DNA of 64,000 nucleotides from Ruficoccus sp. ZRK36 (lineage in GTDB: Bacteria > Verrucomicrobiota > Verrucomicrobiia > Opitutales > Cerasicoccaceae): assembly GCF_019603315.1 (NCBI RefSeq), contig NZ_CP080649.1, positions 3,689,089 through 3,753,088 of the forward strand, read 5' to 3'. Made by a program: the position numbers and the translations under genes. Below are positions 1 to 9,510 of this stretch, in pieces. The notes beneath the pieces are model-generated. The model did not search any database. It saw only the letters and a list, made by a program, of their open reading frames with translations, and was not told the DNA's origin. Numbering within the stretch: position 1 is the stretch's first letter; each line of letters opens with the position of its first letter.

Positions 1-1201
1 CGCCGGTGATCTCGACGGCGAGCAGCGTCACGTCGTCCATGCGCGGAGCCTTCCCCCGGAAGGCACGGACACGTTTATTGATACCGGCAGCCATCTCTTC
101 GACCGGTGTTTCCAGCTCAGCCGTAAATGCCTCAATCAGCCGGTCCAGCTCAAACTCCTCGGCGCACTCGTTGACCGTCTCCACTACCCCGTCGGTGTAA
201 AAGAGCAAGCGGTCACCAATGGCCAGATCGAAACACTCGCCGTGGCGCTCACGGCCAGTCGCGAAGCCAATCGCGTCCTGCGGCTTCAGGCGGATGACGT
301 CGACCTTACCGCTGTCCTTGTGGTAGTGAAGGATGTCTGGATGCCCCGCATGGGCGACCTCGAGCACGTATTTGCCATCCTTGTTGCGGATGCGTGCGGC
401 CACCATGGTCACATAGTTGGGGCGGATCAGGTCGGCGATATCCTTCTGGACCTGCTCCATGGCATCCTCCAGGCGATCGACATGGTCGATCACGGCCTGG
501 TCAGCCACGTGCTTGACCAGCAAAGTATAGAGCGCAGCAGAAATACCATGCCCGCAGACATCGCCCAAAAGGGCCAGAAAATCTCCCGATTGCCCCATCG
601 GGAAGCTCATAACGTCACCGCCAACGGCCTCCAGCGGGTTATAGAGGACTGAGTACTTCAGAAAGCTGCAGGGCTGCGACTCACCGGGGATCAGGGCACT
701 CTGCACACGCCGGGCGTTGTCGTAGTCGATCTGGAGGATGCGGTTCTTTTCACGCAGGCGCCGCTCGGAGTCCTCCAGCTTGTCCAGAGCGAGCTTCTCG
801 CGGGTGATGTCACGGGAGATGCCCAGAATGCCCACCAGCTTCCCCGAGTTCAGGTGCAGCGGGATCTTGGTCGAGGTGACCCAGGTGATGTGTCCATCGG
901 CCCAGGTTTCCTTTTCAGTCTCGTTGATCAGGGGCTTACCAGAGCGGAGGATCTCCTGCTCGTCGTCGTAGGCCTGCCGGGCGTGCTCTTCGGTAAAGAA
1001 GTCGAAATCCGTCTTACCCACGATCTCGTCCAGCTTACTGACACCGAACTTCTGCGCGTGGCGGTGGCTGACGTACACGAAGCGGCACTTCATGTCCTTA
1101 AAGTAGATACAGTCCTCGGACTCCTTTAAGAGCGCGTCAAAGAGCGCCGGAATGCTCATCCGGTAGATGTCCTGTACCTGCTTGACTTCGTCTGATTTCA
1201 T
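1..1201 (-). CDS. PAS domain plus SpoIIE/PP2C-type serine phosphatase, C-terminus cut by window edge
   Basis: The reading frame opens at an ATG at 1201 and runs off the left edge after about 400 codons without a stop. A PAS sensor domain occupies roughly residues 15-140, with the typical ending around GILGISRDIT, followed by a short helical linker. A SpoIIE-like phosphatase domain follows, with GGDV near residue 210, the GDVCGHG signature, and YTDGVVE and MDDVTLLAVE near the cut end. This family dephosphorylates serine phosphoproteins such as anti-anti-sigma factors, usually under control of the N-terminal sensor. No membrane segment is visible, so it is probably cytosolic. No anti-sigma partner is seen on this side. 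The substrate cannot be told from sequence. Confidence 0.9.
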   Translation of the reverse strand, partial: MKSDEVKQVQDIYRMSIPALFDALLKESEDCIYFKDMKCRFVYVSHRHAQKFGVSKLDEIVGKTDFDFFTEEHARQAYDDEQEILRSGKPLINETEKETWADGHITWVTSTKIPLHLNSGKLVGILGISRDITREKLALDKLEDSERRLREKNRILQIDYDNARRVQSALIPGESQPCSFLKYSVLYNPLEAVGGDVMSFPMGQSGDFLALLGDVCGHGISAALYTLLVKHVADQAVIDHVDRLEDAMEQVQKDIADLIRPNYVTMVAARIRNKDGKYVLEVAHAGHPDILHYHKDSGKVDVIRLKPQDAIGFATGRERHGECFDLAIGDRLLFYTDGVVETVNECAEEFELDRLIEAFTAELETPVEEMAAGINKRVRAFRGKAPRMDDVTLLAVEITG

Positions 1202-1363
1202 GGCCGTCAACCTCCCACACTTCGGCTGTCCATGAACCGTCATACAGGTATGCATTGGCTAAGGTCCAGCGCGAAACTTACACGTGAGTGTTTTTCTCAC
1301 CCACGGGGTCCCGCTGCGGTATAGACACAGTACCTCAAAACCGACCAACACGCCAGCAGACAT

Positions 1364-1398
1364 AAAAAAACGCCCGCCCGGATTGTACCGGAGCGGGC
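1364..1398 (-). terminator. Rho-independent terminator after the Gfo/Idh gene
   Basis: On the minus strand a GC-rich stem (GCGCCCGCTCCGG pairing with CCGGGCGGGCG around a TACAAT loop) is followed directly by seven T residues. It lies 36 bases past the stop codon of the oxidoreductase gene, so it probably ends the ThuA/oxidoreductase transcript. Confidence 0.8.
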
Positions 1399-1434
1399 GC
1401 CCGCAAAAGCGGTCCAAACCTATAAATAAAGGTG

Positions 1435-2520
1435 CTACTTCTTGCCCTTCAGCAGATTGACGGGGGCGTTTTTCCCATCGGAGACGTAGCAGCTATCCAG
1501 AACCTTCTGCAGCTCCGCTCCGCGGACGAAATCAGGCTGGTCCTGCACACCGGTACGGATGCTCTTGATAAAGCGCGCGTAGTTGTTCGGCGTTTTCTTC
1601 GCCTTACACTCCTTCCACGTGGCTTTTTCGAGGTTACGGCCCAGGCTGGTACGATAAATATCGTTACCCCAGTCGGTGTCGATAGCCGCGCTGCCCGTCG
1701 TACCGGCAATCTTCAGATACAGACGGTTCGCGTGCCCACCGCACCAGCGTGTGGTGTGGATGGCCCCGAGAGCGCCATTGGTGAACTCGACCGTCATGGC
1801 CGCACTGTCGTTCGCGTCGAGGTTGTACTCGCCGATCTTGTCGCCGGGAGCCTTGTGGAAGACCTTCAGCTTGCAGAAGATGTCCTTCAGCGAGCCGACC
1901 GGGAAGGTCGCAAAGTCCAGGATGTGGACGCCGACATCCCCGAGGACGCCCTTGCTGCCATGAGAGCTGGACAGACGCCACAGCCAACGCGGCTCGGTCT
2001 GCCAGTCGCCCCAGACCTTGCTGGGGAGCCAGGACTGCAGATAGCTGGCCTCGACGTGACGAATGTCACCGAGCTTACCGTCAGCGATCAGCTTGGCCAC
2101 CGCCTGCAGGCTCGGCATGTCACGATAAGAGAGGTTGACCATGTTGATCACCCCGGCCTTTTCGGCAGCCTTGACCATGCGCTGCGCATCCGCGTGGTTG
2201 ACGGCCAGTGGCTTCTCGCAGAGCACGTGCTTGCCTGCTTTCAGGCATTCAATAGCGACGGCGGCATGGAACGAATCCGGCACGACGACCGAGACGGCAT
2301 CCACCTGTGATTGAGCCAGCATATCAGACACAGAGTCGTAGACTTCAGGAATGTCGAACTCGGCTGCGAAAGCCTCAACCAGCTTGCGGTTCATATCAAC
2401 CGCAGCGACGAGCTTACAGCCAGGAATCTCCTGATAACGGCGGGCATGCTGCTTGCCCATGTTTCCGGTACCAATAATGGCCAGACGAACAGGCCCCGAA
2501 CGACGGGTAGTCTTTTTCAT
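1435..2520 (-). CDS. Gfo/Idh/MocA family oxidoreductase
   Basis: This 361-residue protein has the family layout. An N-terminal Rossmann fold carries GTGNMG near residues 17-22 and an acidic residue (AVDMN) at the end of the second strand, which suggests NAD(H) preference. The EKPLA signature is at about residues 103-107, and a C-terminal alpha/beta substrate domain follows. The family oxidises or reduces sugars, cyclitols and their derivatives; the substrate cannot be read from sequence. The gene lies 91 bases downstream of the ThuA-domain gene on the same strand. ThuA and Gfo/Idh genes often occur together in sugar-utilisation loci, so a joint role in carbohydrate oxidation is inferred. The start follows a basic leader without a signal peptide, so the protein is probably cytosolic. 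Confidence 0.92.
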   Translation of the reverse strand: MKKTTRRSGPVRLAIIGTGNMGKQHARRYQEIPGCKLVAAVDMNRKLVEAFAAEFDIPEVYDSVSDMLAQSQVDAVSVVVPDSFHAAVAIECLKAGKHVLCEKPLAVNHADAQRMVKAAEKAGVINMVNLSYRDMPSLQAVAKLIADGKLGDIRHVEASYLQSWLPSKVWGDWQTEPRWLWRLSSSHGSKGVLGDVGVHILDFATFPVGSLKDIFCKLKVFHKAPGDKIGEYNLDANDSAAMTVEFTNGALGAIHTTRWCGGHANRLYLKIAGTTGSAAIDTDWGNDIYRTSLGRNLEKATWKECKAKKTPNNYARFIKSIRTGVQDQPDFVRGAELQKVLDSCYVSDGKNAPVNLLKGKK

Positions 2521-2611
2521 GGTGAAAGGGATAGGATGGTTTTTATCCGGCCCGGGAGTCCATACCCGGACCGGACAGATTAAATGGAGTGAAGGTTAGT
2601 CAAGAAGCGGC

Positions 2612-3382
2612 TTACTTGTGGCCGATCTTCGAGCGGGAGGCGGCCTCCGGGTCTTCCGGCAGGGGCTCCAGCGCGGGAGAGTTCGGGCATACATCGGGGA
2701 TGCGGACGCCTGACATCGCCCAGCGAACGGCGTTGGTGATGATCGTCTGCACCTCGTCCTGATGGTAGGTCGGGTAGGTCTCGTGACCCGGACGGAAGTA
2801 AAAGACCCGGCCATAGCCGCGGTACCAGGTGGCCGCACTGCGGAAGACCTCACCGCCTGTGAACCAGGAGACCATCAGCAGCTCGTCGGGAGCGGGGATG
2901 CCGAAAGGCTCACCGTACATCTCCTCCTGCGGGATCTCAAAGTAGTCGCCGATGCCCTTCATGATCGGGTGCGAGGGCATCATGTTCCAGAGGCGTTCCT
3001 TGTCGGTGGATTCGCGCCACTTGAGCGAGCAGGTCGTCCCCATCAGGCTCTTGAAAATCTTCGAGTAGTGACCGGAGTGCAGGACGATCAACCCCATGCC
3101 CTCAAGCACGCGGGTCTTCACCTTGGCAACGATCTCGTCGGAGACCTCCTTGTGGGCCATGTGGCCCCACCACACCATCACATCGGTCTCATCCAGCACG
3201 CTGCCACCCAGCCCGTGCTCGGGCTCGTCCAGCGTAGCGGTGCGGACGGTGATGTCGGCATCCTTGCCGAGAAAACCGGCAATCGTGTTATGCATCCCAT
3301 CGGGATAGATTTCGGCAACTTTGGGGTTCTTTTTCTCGTGGCGAAATTCACCCCAAACGGTGACGCGGATCGGTGTGCTCAT
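2612..3382 (-). CDS. ThuA-like (trehalose utilisation) domain protein
   Basis: The 256-residue protein begins at the internal ATG at 3382 ([16 protein letters not shown]). The open frame extends further upstream, but the extra residues look non-coding. The class I glutamine-amidotransferase-like fold of the ThuA family is recognised from WGHMAHKEV, the [11 protein letters not shown] strand-turn and the [13 protein letters not shown] stretch near the C-terminus. ThuA proteins are linked to trehalose and other disaccharide catabolism in rhizobia, but the reaction is not well defined. The gene precedes a Gfo/Idh oxidoreductase and is divergent from an AraC regulator, a layout typical of an inducible sugar operon. 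No Shine-Dalgarno motif is obvious before the chosen start. Confidence 0.85.
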   Translation of the reverse strand: MSTPIRVTVWGEFRHEKKNPKVAEIYPDGMHNTIAGFLGKDADITVRTATLDEPEHGLGGSVLDETDVMVWWGHMAHKEVSDEIVAKVKTRVLEGMGLIVLHSGHYSKIFKSLMGTTCSLKWRESTDKERLWNMMPSHPIMKGIGDYFEIPQEEMYGEPFGIPAPDELLMVSWFTGGEVFRSAATWYRGYGRVFYFRPGHETYPTYHQDEVQTIITNAVRWAMSGVRIPDVCPNSPALEPLPEDPEAASRSKIGHK

Positions 3383-3540
3383 GATTGTATAGGGAGTATT
3401 GGGCGCGGACAGCCGCGCAGGTTCATGGATTAAACGATGTGTCCAACCTGTCCCTACCCTTTGGTTTTGACAAGCGGGCAGAGTCGTATTGATTCGAGCT
3501 TTATAGTACAAATCCGGCATAGCCCTACCAAACCATTCCC

Positions 3541-4410
3541 ATGCCTACCTCCCACTCTGAGCTCAAGGACATCCAGGCCGTCCTGGCACGCATGCGCTCA
3601 GGCAAGCTCAAGATCCACCTGCCCCAGCGGCGTGAGCTCCACCGTAAGCGCCCGAAGTCCCACTTTCACGCCATTCCTGAGCTCTTTATACAGACAGGGG
3701 GCGCCACGGATTTCGACTGCGCTGGCGAGTGCTTCCGCCTGCTCACCGGGGATATCTGTGTCATGCCGCGCGGGGTGCCGCACCGGGAGACACCGGTCGA
3801 TCTGGCCACGCCCTACAGCATCATATGCATCTGCGGATTCCGGGACGGAGTACAGCTGCGCCGGGCGCAGTCAGACATATCCGGCAAGATCTACGGCTAC
3901 AATGCCGACAGCTACACCGGCAAGCGCTTCAACACGCTCCTGAGCTACCTCGATGATATTTCCCGTAAAGACAACCTGGCTCCGAAGTTCCGCAAGCCCT
4001 ACATGCAGGGCTTGCTGGAGGCCTATTTCTGCGCCTTGTGCTCAGAGCTGGCCCAGCCGCGCACACCCGAGCCCAACCCGGCTCCACACCTGGTAGCCGA
4101 AGCGGAGAAATACGTACACGGTCGCCTTAGCGACTCCGGGCTGACGGTGGCTGGCATTGCGACGACCCTTAACTGCACAGCCGACCATTTATCCCGCCAG
4201 TTCCACCGCGTCCGGGGGCTTACCCTGACGAGCTGGATCGCGCAGGAGCGCATCGCTCAAGCCTGCAACCTGCTCGAAGATCCGGGCTATAACATCTCGG
4301 AAATCGGCTGGGCCTGCGGCTTTAACGAGCCCTCCTACTTTATACGCATCTTCAAGCGCCACATGGGCATGACGCCGCGCCAGTTCCGGCTCACGACCAA
4401 CAAGCCATGA
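3541..4410 (+). CDS. AraC-family transcriptional regulator with cupin-like sensor domain
   Basis: This is a 289-residue protein. Residues about 35-110 form a cupin-like ligand-binding region ([30 protein letters not shown]). Residues about 185-285 form the double helix-turn-helix DNA-binding domain, ending in the family signature ([29 protein letters not shown]). Such regulators bind DNA near target promoters and respond to a sugar or related ligand. The gene is transcribed away from the ThuA/oxidoreductase pair, with 158 bases between the two starts, so local control of that pair is the simplest reading. Its 3' end stops two bases from the convergent phosphatase-hydrolase gene. Confidence 0.92.
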   Translation: MPTSHSELKDIQAVLARMRSGKLKIHLPQRRELHRKRPKSHFHAIPELFIQTGGATDFDCAGECFRLLTGDICVMPRGVPHRETPVDLATPYSIICICGFRDGVQLRRAQSDISGKIYGYNADSYTGKRFNTLLSYLDDISRKDNLAPKFRKPYMQGLLEAYFCALCSELAQPRTPEPNPAPHLVAEAEKYVHGRLSDSGLTVAGIATTLNCTADHLSRQFHRVRGLTLTSWIAQERIAQACNLLEDPGYNISEIGWACGFNEPSYFIRIFKRHMGMTPRQFRLTTNKP

Positions 4411-4412
4411 GC

Positions 4413-6497
4413 CTAAACATCGTCGACCAGGCCGATCTCGTGGCAGGCGGCGATGTACTCGCTACATGACCAGGCCTGATAGGCCTTCCCCATGGGCTTA
4501 CCGGTCAGGCCATGCGCCCACTCGTTAAACTCCCATTCGTAAAAAGCACCGGCGTGGTTCAGCTCGGCGAGTTTGACCAGCTGCTCGCAGGCCAGCTCGC
4601 GCAGCCCGAGGCGGTTCAGGAAGCGCACCCAGACGCCACCCACCAGCGGCCAGATGCCGCCGTTGTGATAGTGCTGCGGCAGGTTGAGCAGATTCACCGT
4701 GTAGTAGCGCTTCCAGTTCGGGTCTCCCGACTCGACGGGCGGGTACAGGTTTTTGACAGGGAAGGGCTCATTGACCCCCGAGCCCCACATAAAGCGGAAC
4801 GCAGTCTGCGCGTGCTCGTGGTCGATGACATTGAAGAGGAAAGCCAGCGCATTACCGTACACATCGCAGCGCCAGTCGTGGTCAAAGGGCGTGATCTGCG
4901 CCAGCAGGTAGCTGGTGTCCCCCATGGAGGCCTGTGAATCCGCAAAGGTGTAGTTGAGCTCACCCGCGGCATTCACCGACGGCCAGAACTCACGGAAGAT
5001 TTTCTTTTTGATCGAACCGGCCCAGCGCAGGTAGTCCCCTGCCCGCTTGCGGTCGCCGAGATATTCCAGCAGGCGTCCAAATGCGATGTTGGCGCGGAAC
5101 CACAGCACCTCGTCAATCAGCACGTGGTAGCTGCGCCCAAACAAATCGGTCCAGTCGCCGGCCTCGGGTATCTCCAGCAGCGCGTCGTTGTTACTGTCGT
5201 GCGCACTGAGCCAGTCCATCGCCTTTTGCAGTGAGTCGATATGGCTCCGCAAAAACCCAAAGTCCTGCGTGGCGCGGATAAACTCCGCGAAGGCGATAAT
5301 CACCCATAAGCCGCTGTCGATGGAGCAAATGCCGCCCACCCCGGAGTAATCGGGCTCACCCGTATCTAGGCTGACATTGGCAGGGATCTGGCCGGTCGGC
5401 GTCATGCAGTTGATCAGAGTATCCAGCGTGGCGCGCTGGCAGGCCCGGATATCGGGATCGTCCAGCTCAATCGTACCAACAATGGTCACCGCACCATCGC
5501 GCGCCCACACGCTGCGGTAGTTCGCATCGGTGCCGCGCGTATTATTGTCTTCGAGCGAACAGGCCGAGAAGCCCTTCGGTGTAATGTTGCGGCGGATACC
5601 GTCGATCGCGTGCCGATAGCCCTCCTGGATAAAGGCCAGGTCGCTCTCACTGAGCGGGCTGGTGTGCTCCTCCTCGACCAGGTGCTGAATCTCGGGCGCA
5701 TGGCTGAGAGCCTCCTCCGGGTCACCTTCTACGATTTCGCTGATGACGCCATAGTGCATCAAGCCCTCAAGCACGCCGTCCGCACAGGTGCCGTGTGCGC
5801 GGTACATGCCGTTGCGGCCGACCATTCGCTCCAGCAGCTCCGGTTGCGCATTCGCGACAATGATGCCACGCACCCCGCGCTTGAGGAACATCGCATTATC
5901 GTTGCCGGTATCCCCGGCCACGAGGCACTGCTCACGAGCGATGCCGAGCCGCTTGAGCAGCCAGACCAAGGCATTACCCTTGTCGGCGAATTTCGGGAGC
6001 ACGTCCAGGTCGCGACCGCTGGAGTAGACGACATTGACCTGCAGGCCCGTGTCGCTGAGCCGGTCTTCCAGCGCATCCAGCTCCGGCTGCTCGCAGTGGG
6101 CATACCAGCTGGTTTTGTACGGGCTCTGAAAATGCTCGGGCTGGCGCACAGCCTCGGGCATACAGTCGCGGACGACCTCCTCGGCTTTTGCCAAATCCCA
6201 ACCGTCCTCCAGGACGACGGAGAAGGCCTTGATGCACTCGGACTTTCGATAGTCGTAGATGACCGTGCCCACTCCGCAGATGCAGTAGTCGGGCACTGGC
6301 AGGCGCTTCTTTTTGATCAGGCGCTGCACATCCTCGAGCAGGCGTCCGGTATTATACACGAGCAGGGGCCGCTGCTTCTCAGGCAGCGACTCCCAGGTGC
6401 GGGCAAAGGCCACGGCAGCGTCAGCTTTGCCGAGGAGCGTTCCGTCGATATCCGAGCACAGGAGCCGGACGGGCGGGTTCTTATCTTTTGCGGCCAT
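4413..6497 (-). CDS. HAD sucrose-phosphatase-like domain fused to GH100/invertase-like glycoside hydrolase
   Basis: This 694-residue protein has two enzymes in one chain. Residues about 10-255 are a HAD-IIB phosphatase: nucleophile motif DIDGT with D16 and D18, YNTGR at 48-52, a KTSWYAH stretch at 128-134 resembling sucrose-6-phosphate phosphatase, and GDTGND at 195-200. Residues about 285-690 form an (alpha/alpha)6-barrel hydrolase with WARDG at 331, SIDSGLW at 392, GDWTDL at 447 and HNGGIWPL at 611. These resemble neutral/alkaline invertases (GH100), although a related barrel family such as GH63 cannot be excluded. It lies 53 bases downstream of a sucrose-phosphate-synthase-like gene, so the pair could make, dephosphorylate and cleave sucrose. 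No signal peptide is present. The exact sugar is inferred. Confidence 0.82.
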   Translation of the reverse strand: MAAKDKNPPVRLLCSDIDGTLLGKADAAVAFARTWESLPEKQRPLLVYNTGRLLEDVQRLIKKKRLPVPDYCICGVGTVIYDYRKSECIKAFSVVLEDGWDLAKAEEVVRDCMPEAVRQPEHFQSPYKTSWYAHCEQPELDALEDRLSDTGLQVNVVYSSGRDLDVLPKFADKGNALVWLLKRLGIAREQCLVAGDTGNDNAMFLKRGVRGIIVANAQPELLERMVGRNGMYRAHGTCADGVLEGLMHYGVISEIVEGDPEEALSHAPEIQHLVEEEHTSPLSESDLAFIQEGYRHAIDGIRRNITPKGFSACSLEDNNTRGTDANYRSVWARDGAVTIVGTIELDDPDIRACQRATLDTLINCMTPTGQIPANVSLDTGEPDYSGVGGICSIDSGLWVIIAFAEFIRATQDFGFLRSHIDSLQKAMDWLSAHDSNNDALLEIPEAGDWTDLFGRSYHVLIDEVLWFRANIAFGRLLEYLGDRKRAGDYLRWAGSIKKKIFREFWPSVNAAGELNYTFADSQASMGDTSYLLAQITPFDHDWRCDVYGNALAFLFNVIDHEHAQTAFRFMWGSGVNEPFPVKNLYPPVESGDPNWKRYYTVNLLNLPQHYHNGGIWPLVGGVWVRFLNRLGLRELACEQLVKLAELNHAGAFYEWEFNEWAHGLTGKPMGKAYQAWSCSEYIAACHEIGLVDDV

Positions 6498-6550
6498 ATT
6501 CAGGTACGCAGTCAGTTACTAGTCAGTCCGTATGCAAACATGGTGCCAGA

Positions 6551-7903
6551 TCAACCGGCATCGGTGATTTCGAGGCGAGGCGCGTTGCGGCCTTCGACGA
6601 TCTTCAGCAGCTGCTGAGCGATCCCCGTCCAGGTGAACAGGCTGCGGACCTTGTGCGCGCCACCATAGGCCAGGCGATTATGAATCGCCGGGTGGCGAAG
6701 GGCTTTCAGGATCGTGTATCCAAAATCACCCGCATCAAAGCTGTCCGCATAGAGCGCATCCATGCCGTATGTCAGGGTACGATACAGGCCACCATGCGTG
6801 GTAACGACGGTCGGCGTACCACAGGCCATGGCCTCGATAGCCGTCATCCCAAAAGGCTCATAGCGGCTGGGCAGACAGAAGACATCCGCAGCGCGATAAA
6901 AGTCGGGCATATCGGGATCGTCCAGCGAGCCACTCAGGACAACGCGCTCCTGGATGCCGTAGTCCTTGATCTTGTTGACGAGCTCCTGCAGCATCGGGTC
7001 TTCCATCGTCTGCTCGTTCTCCGTACCGACAGCCAGACGCAGGACCACATTGTCCATGTGCTTGGCCACGATCGCAAACGCATCCACCAGCAAGTCGAAG
7101 CCCTTGTTACGGGACAGGCGACCGATGGAGGAAACGACCTTGAAATTCGGATCGTACTGGAGCGACTCGCGGATGGAGGTGCGGGTCGCCTCACTCACCG
7201 GGAAGAAGCGGTTATCATCATAGCCCGGGGGGATCATCTTCACCTTGTCAGCGGGCAGCCCGTAGTCGGCCTTGAACATATCGAGCTGGATCGGGGAAGT
7301 CGCCACCACCATGTCGCACTCGCGATAAAGTGTGCTCTCGTGGTGGATACGCCGGGAGAAGTTATACGTCTCCTCCAGCGACTTTTCATCGTCGGGATAA
7401 TCCTCGCGCATGAGGCGCTGCTTCCAGGTGCCGATCGAGTGCGGTGTGTGAATGTGGGGCACGCCCAGCTCCTCAGCCATATGCTGCCCGGCCAGTCCGG
7501 CGTCCCAGTAGTGCGAGTTGATAAACTGGTAGTTGTAGCGCTTCTTCGCGATGTAGCGCAGGGCGTTCTCGGTCCACTCCGGGAGCTTCTTATAGAGATA
7601 CTCCTTTGGGATAAATTCCTTACCGCCGCAGCGCATGCGAATAATCCGTACGTGGTCATCGACCTCCTCGCGCTCGGGCTGATCCTCGAAACGGCGCGTC
7701 CAGATATCCACCTCGTATCCTAGCTGGGCCAGTTTTTTAGCCAACTCGATCACATAGACGACTTGTCCTCCAGTGTCGGGGAGCCCCAAGGGGGGCTCAG
7801 CGGCGACGTAGCCATGGGTGGATACCATAGCGATACGCTCGCGCTTACGGGCGCGGCGTGTGCGTTTAACCTCGGGCGGCTTCAGGTATACTTCCTCTGC
7901 CAT
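6551..7903 (-). CDS. Sucrose-phosphate-synthase-like GT4 glycosyltransferase
   Basis: The 450-residue protein has the two Rossmann lobes of GT-B enzymes. The N-terminal lobe carries STHGYV...PDTGGQVVYVIELA, like the donor/acceptor loop of sucrose-phosphate synthases, and FIPKEYLYKKLPEW matches the corresponding plant and cyanobacterial region. The C-terminal lobe has SIGRLSRNKGFDLLVDAF and the nucleotide-sugar E-x7-E motif EPFGMTAIE. The expected reaction is UDP-glucose plus fructose-6-phosphate to sucrose-6-phosphate. Another phosphorylated acceptor is possible, since related GT4 enzymes make other compatible solutes. The downstream fused phosphatase-hydrolase supports a two-gene operon for synthesis and turnover of sucrose or a similar solute. 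The start is the first ATG after a 170-base gap. Confidence 0.82.
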   Translation of the reverse strand: MAEEVYLKPPEVKRTRRARKRERIAMVSTHGYVAAEPPLGLPDTGGQVVYVIELAKKLAQLGYEVDIWTRRFEDQPEREEVDDHVRIIRMRCGGKEFIPKEYLYKKLPEWTENALRYIAKKRYNYQFINSHYWDAGLAGQHMAEELGVPHIHTPHSIGTWKQRLMREDYPDDEKSLEETYNFSRRIHHESTLYRECDMVVATSPIQLDMFKADYGLPADKVKMIPPGYDDNRFFPVSEATRTSIRESLQYDPNFKVVSSIGRLSRNKGFDLLVDAFAIVAKHMDNVVLRLAVGTENEQTMEDPMLQELVNKIKDYGIQERVVLSGSLDDPDMPDFYRAADVFCLPSRYEPFGMTAIEAMACGTPTVVTTHGGLYRTLTYGMDALYADSFDAGDFGYTILKALRHPAIHNRLAYGGAHKVRSLFTWTGIAQQLLKIVEGRNAPRLEITDAG

Positions 7904-8014
7904 CCTATGAAGGATAGCTAATTAACCAATCAACGCAACGTTTCATCCGAAAAGGTTTCTATCTGAGCGTTACGACGAGGTAAAAACATGCCCAAATTCG
8001 CGACCATATCCGCA

Positions 8015-8054
8015 CAAAAAAAAGCCCTCCCCGAAAACGCTGGGAGGGCTTTGT
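8015..8054 (-). terminator. Rho-independent terminator after the malonyl-CoA decarboxylase gene
   Basis: On the minus strand AAAGCCCTCCCA and GGGGAGGGCTTT form a stem around GCGTTTTC, followed by a run of T. It starts 20 bases past the decarboxylase stop codon. The AAAGCCC arm also gives a short T tract on the plus strand, so it may be weakly bidirectional. Confidence 0.82.
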
Positions 8055-8073
8055 CATGAAAATCGGATACAGG

Positions 8074-9501
8074 CTAAGAGCGTGTCTTCGCAGCCGGGCT
8101 CTTGGTGCGCAGGGCCTTTACCGCCGAGGACGTATAGACGACCCCACGGTGCAGATAGTCCTCATGATGTTTCTCGATGCGCTCCAGCTTGTAGCGGTAG
8201 TTTACCATCAGCCCGAAGGACTCACGCAGCCCGCGCGGGGTGACATTCGCCACCCAGTTAATCTGCTCGATGCGGGCGCCGTTGTTGAGGTGGAAGTGGG
8301 CAACCGGATCCAACGCCGTCGGGTTATTACCACGCTTGGCCTCGCCGAGGTAGCGCACGCAGAGTCCCTTGAGCAGCATCTTAAAATCTTCGCTCATCGA
8401 CTCGGGATGCTCCCAGTCAAGTCCTGCCAGGTACTCGGCAAAGTTCTCCGGCGCACTCAGTCCGGGCGCGGCAGCGGCGAGCTTTTTCGGGTCGAGCCCC
8501 TTGAGCATTTCCAGACCGCCCTCGCCTTCCATCCACTTGCGGAAGCCGGGGATCGGCGAGAGCGTGATGAACTTGCGGATGTTCGGCACGTCATGTCGCA
8601 AGCGGTCTACGACCTGCTTGATGAGGAAGCCCCCAAAGGGAATCCCGCCCAGGCCCTTCTGCGTATTGGAAATGGAATAGAAGACCGCGGTATCGGCATC
8701 GCTGGGCTTGAGAGCCGGGGCCGAGGTATCGAGCAGTTTCTGCACGTTGTCGGCCACGCCCTTGTGCAGGGCCACCTCGATAAAGATCAGCGGCTCGTTC
8801 GGCATGTTTGGATGGAAGAACGCGAAGCAGCGCCGGTCGACATTGAGCCGGTGCTTCAGGTCCTCCCAGCTCTCGATCTCGTGCACGGCCTCGTAGGCGA
8901 TCAGCTTCTCCAGCAGGGCAGCGGGAGAGTTCCAGCTGATGGACTGGAGCTGGAGGATGCCGACGTTGAAGAGCGAGGAGAGCATCTCCTTGAGGTCGGT
9001 GCTCAATGGCTTGAACCGCGGCTCTTCCCTCATCAGGGCGAAGACATCGCGGCGCATGTCCACCAGGAACTTCACCCCGGCGGGGAGAAGCGTCCAGCGG
9101 CGCAGTAACTCAGCCCGTGCGGGCACGAGAGCCTTGCGGAGCGCCTGGCAAGCGTTCCGCAGTTCTTCGCCGGTCACATTACCGGCGGCCTGCAGCGCCT
9201 CCTGCACCTGGGCTTCGTTAAAATCAAAATCATCCAGCAAGAGCGCGAGGAACCGGCGCTTACCGGCCTCGTCCCACTGGCTATAATCCTCGGCGAGGCG
9301 GGCCGCCTGCTGCGAAGACGACACCGGACCGCCGCGCTGGGCGATGCAGGCCTCGATCTGCTCGCGCAGGGTTTTGGCATCAGCCTGCACGAGCGCCCCC
9401 TCGGGGGTCATTTCTTTTCCCTTGCGGGTCAGGCCCAAGACCTTGGGCAGGCGGGACCAGTTGCGTTTGCCCCGCTGGATCACTTCTGTGGCAATATTCA
9501 T
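8074..9501 (-). CDS. Malonyl-CoA decarboxylase
   Basis: The 475-residue protein converts malonyl-CoA to acetyl-CoA and CO2. A helical N-terminal region (about residues 45-210) precedes a GNAT-like catalytic domain. The conserved block YSISNTQKGLGGI (275-287) contains the serine pair, and DPVAHFHLNNGARI (398-411) contains the catalytic histidine region; both match the active-site segments of the human and bacterial enzymes. The frame is open further upstream, but the start at 9501 is supported by GAGGAG nine bases before the ATG and by the normal family length. It stands alone, without the acyl-carrier or transporter genes of malonate operons, and is divergent from a sugar-type ABC importer. 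It may adjust malonyl-CoA for fatty-acid metabolism. Confidence 0.9.
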   Translation of the reverse strand: MNIATEVIQRGKRNWSRLPKVLGLTRKGKEMTPEGALVQADAKTLREQIEACIAQRGGPVSSSQQAARLAEDYSQWDEAGKRRFLALLLDDFDFNEAQVQEALQAAGNVTGEELRNACQALRKALVPARAELLRRWTLLPAGVKFLVDMRRDVFALMREEPRFKPLSTDLKEMLSSLFNVGILQLQSISWNSPAALLEKLIAYEAVHEIESWEDLKHRLNVDRRCFAFFHPNMPNEPLIFIEVALHKGVADNVQKLLDTSAPALKPSDADTAVFYSISNTQKGLGGIPFGGFLIKQVVDRLRHDVPNIRKFITLSPIPGFRKWMEGEGGLEMLKGLDPKKLAAAAPGLSAPENFAEYLAGLDWEHPESMSEDFKMLLKGLCVRYLGEAKRGNNPTALDPVAHFHLNNGARIEQINWVANVTPRGLRESFGLMVNYRYKLERIEKHHEDYLHRGVVYTSSAVKALRTKSPAAKTRS

Positions 9502-9510
9502 ACGTTCTAT

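Noticed and set aside
3467..3472. TTGACA between the divergent AraC and ThuA genes
   Set aside because: The nearest -10-like TATAGT is 29 bases away and no good -10 lies at 16-18 bases, so a promoter cannot be supported.
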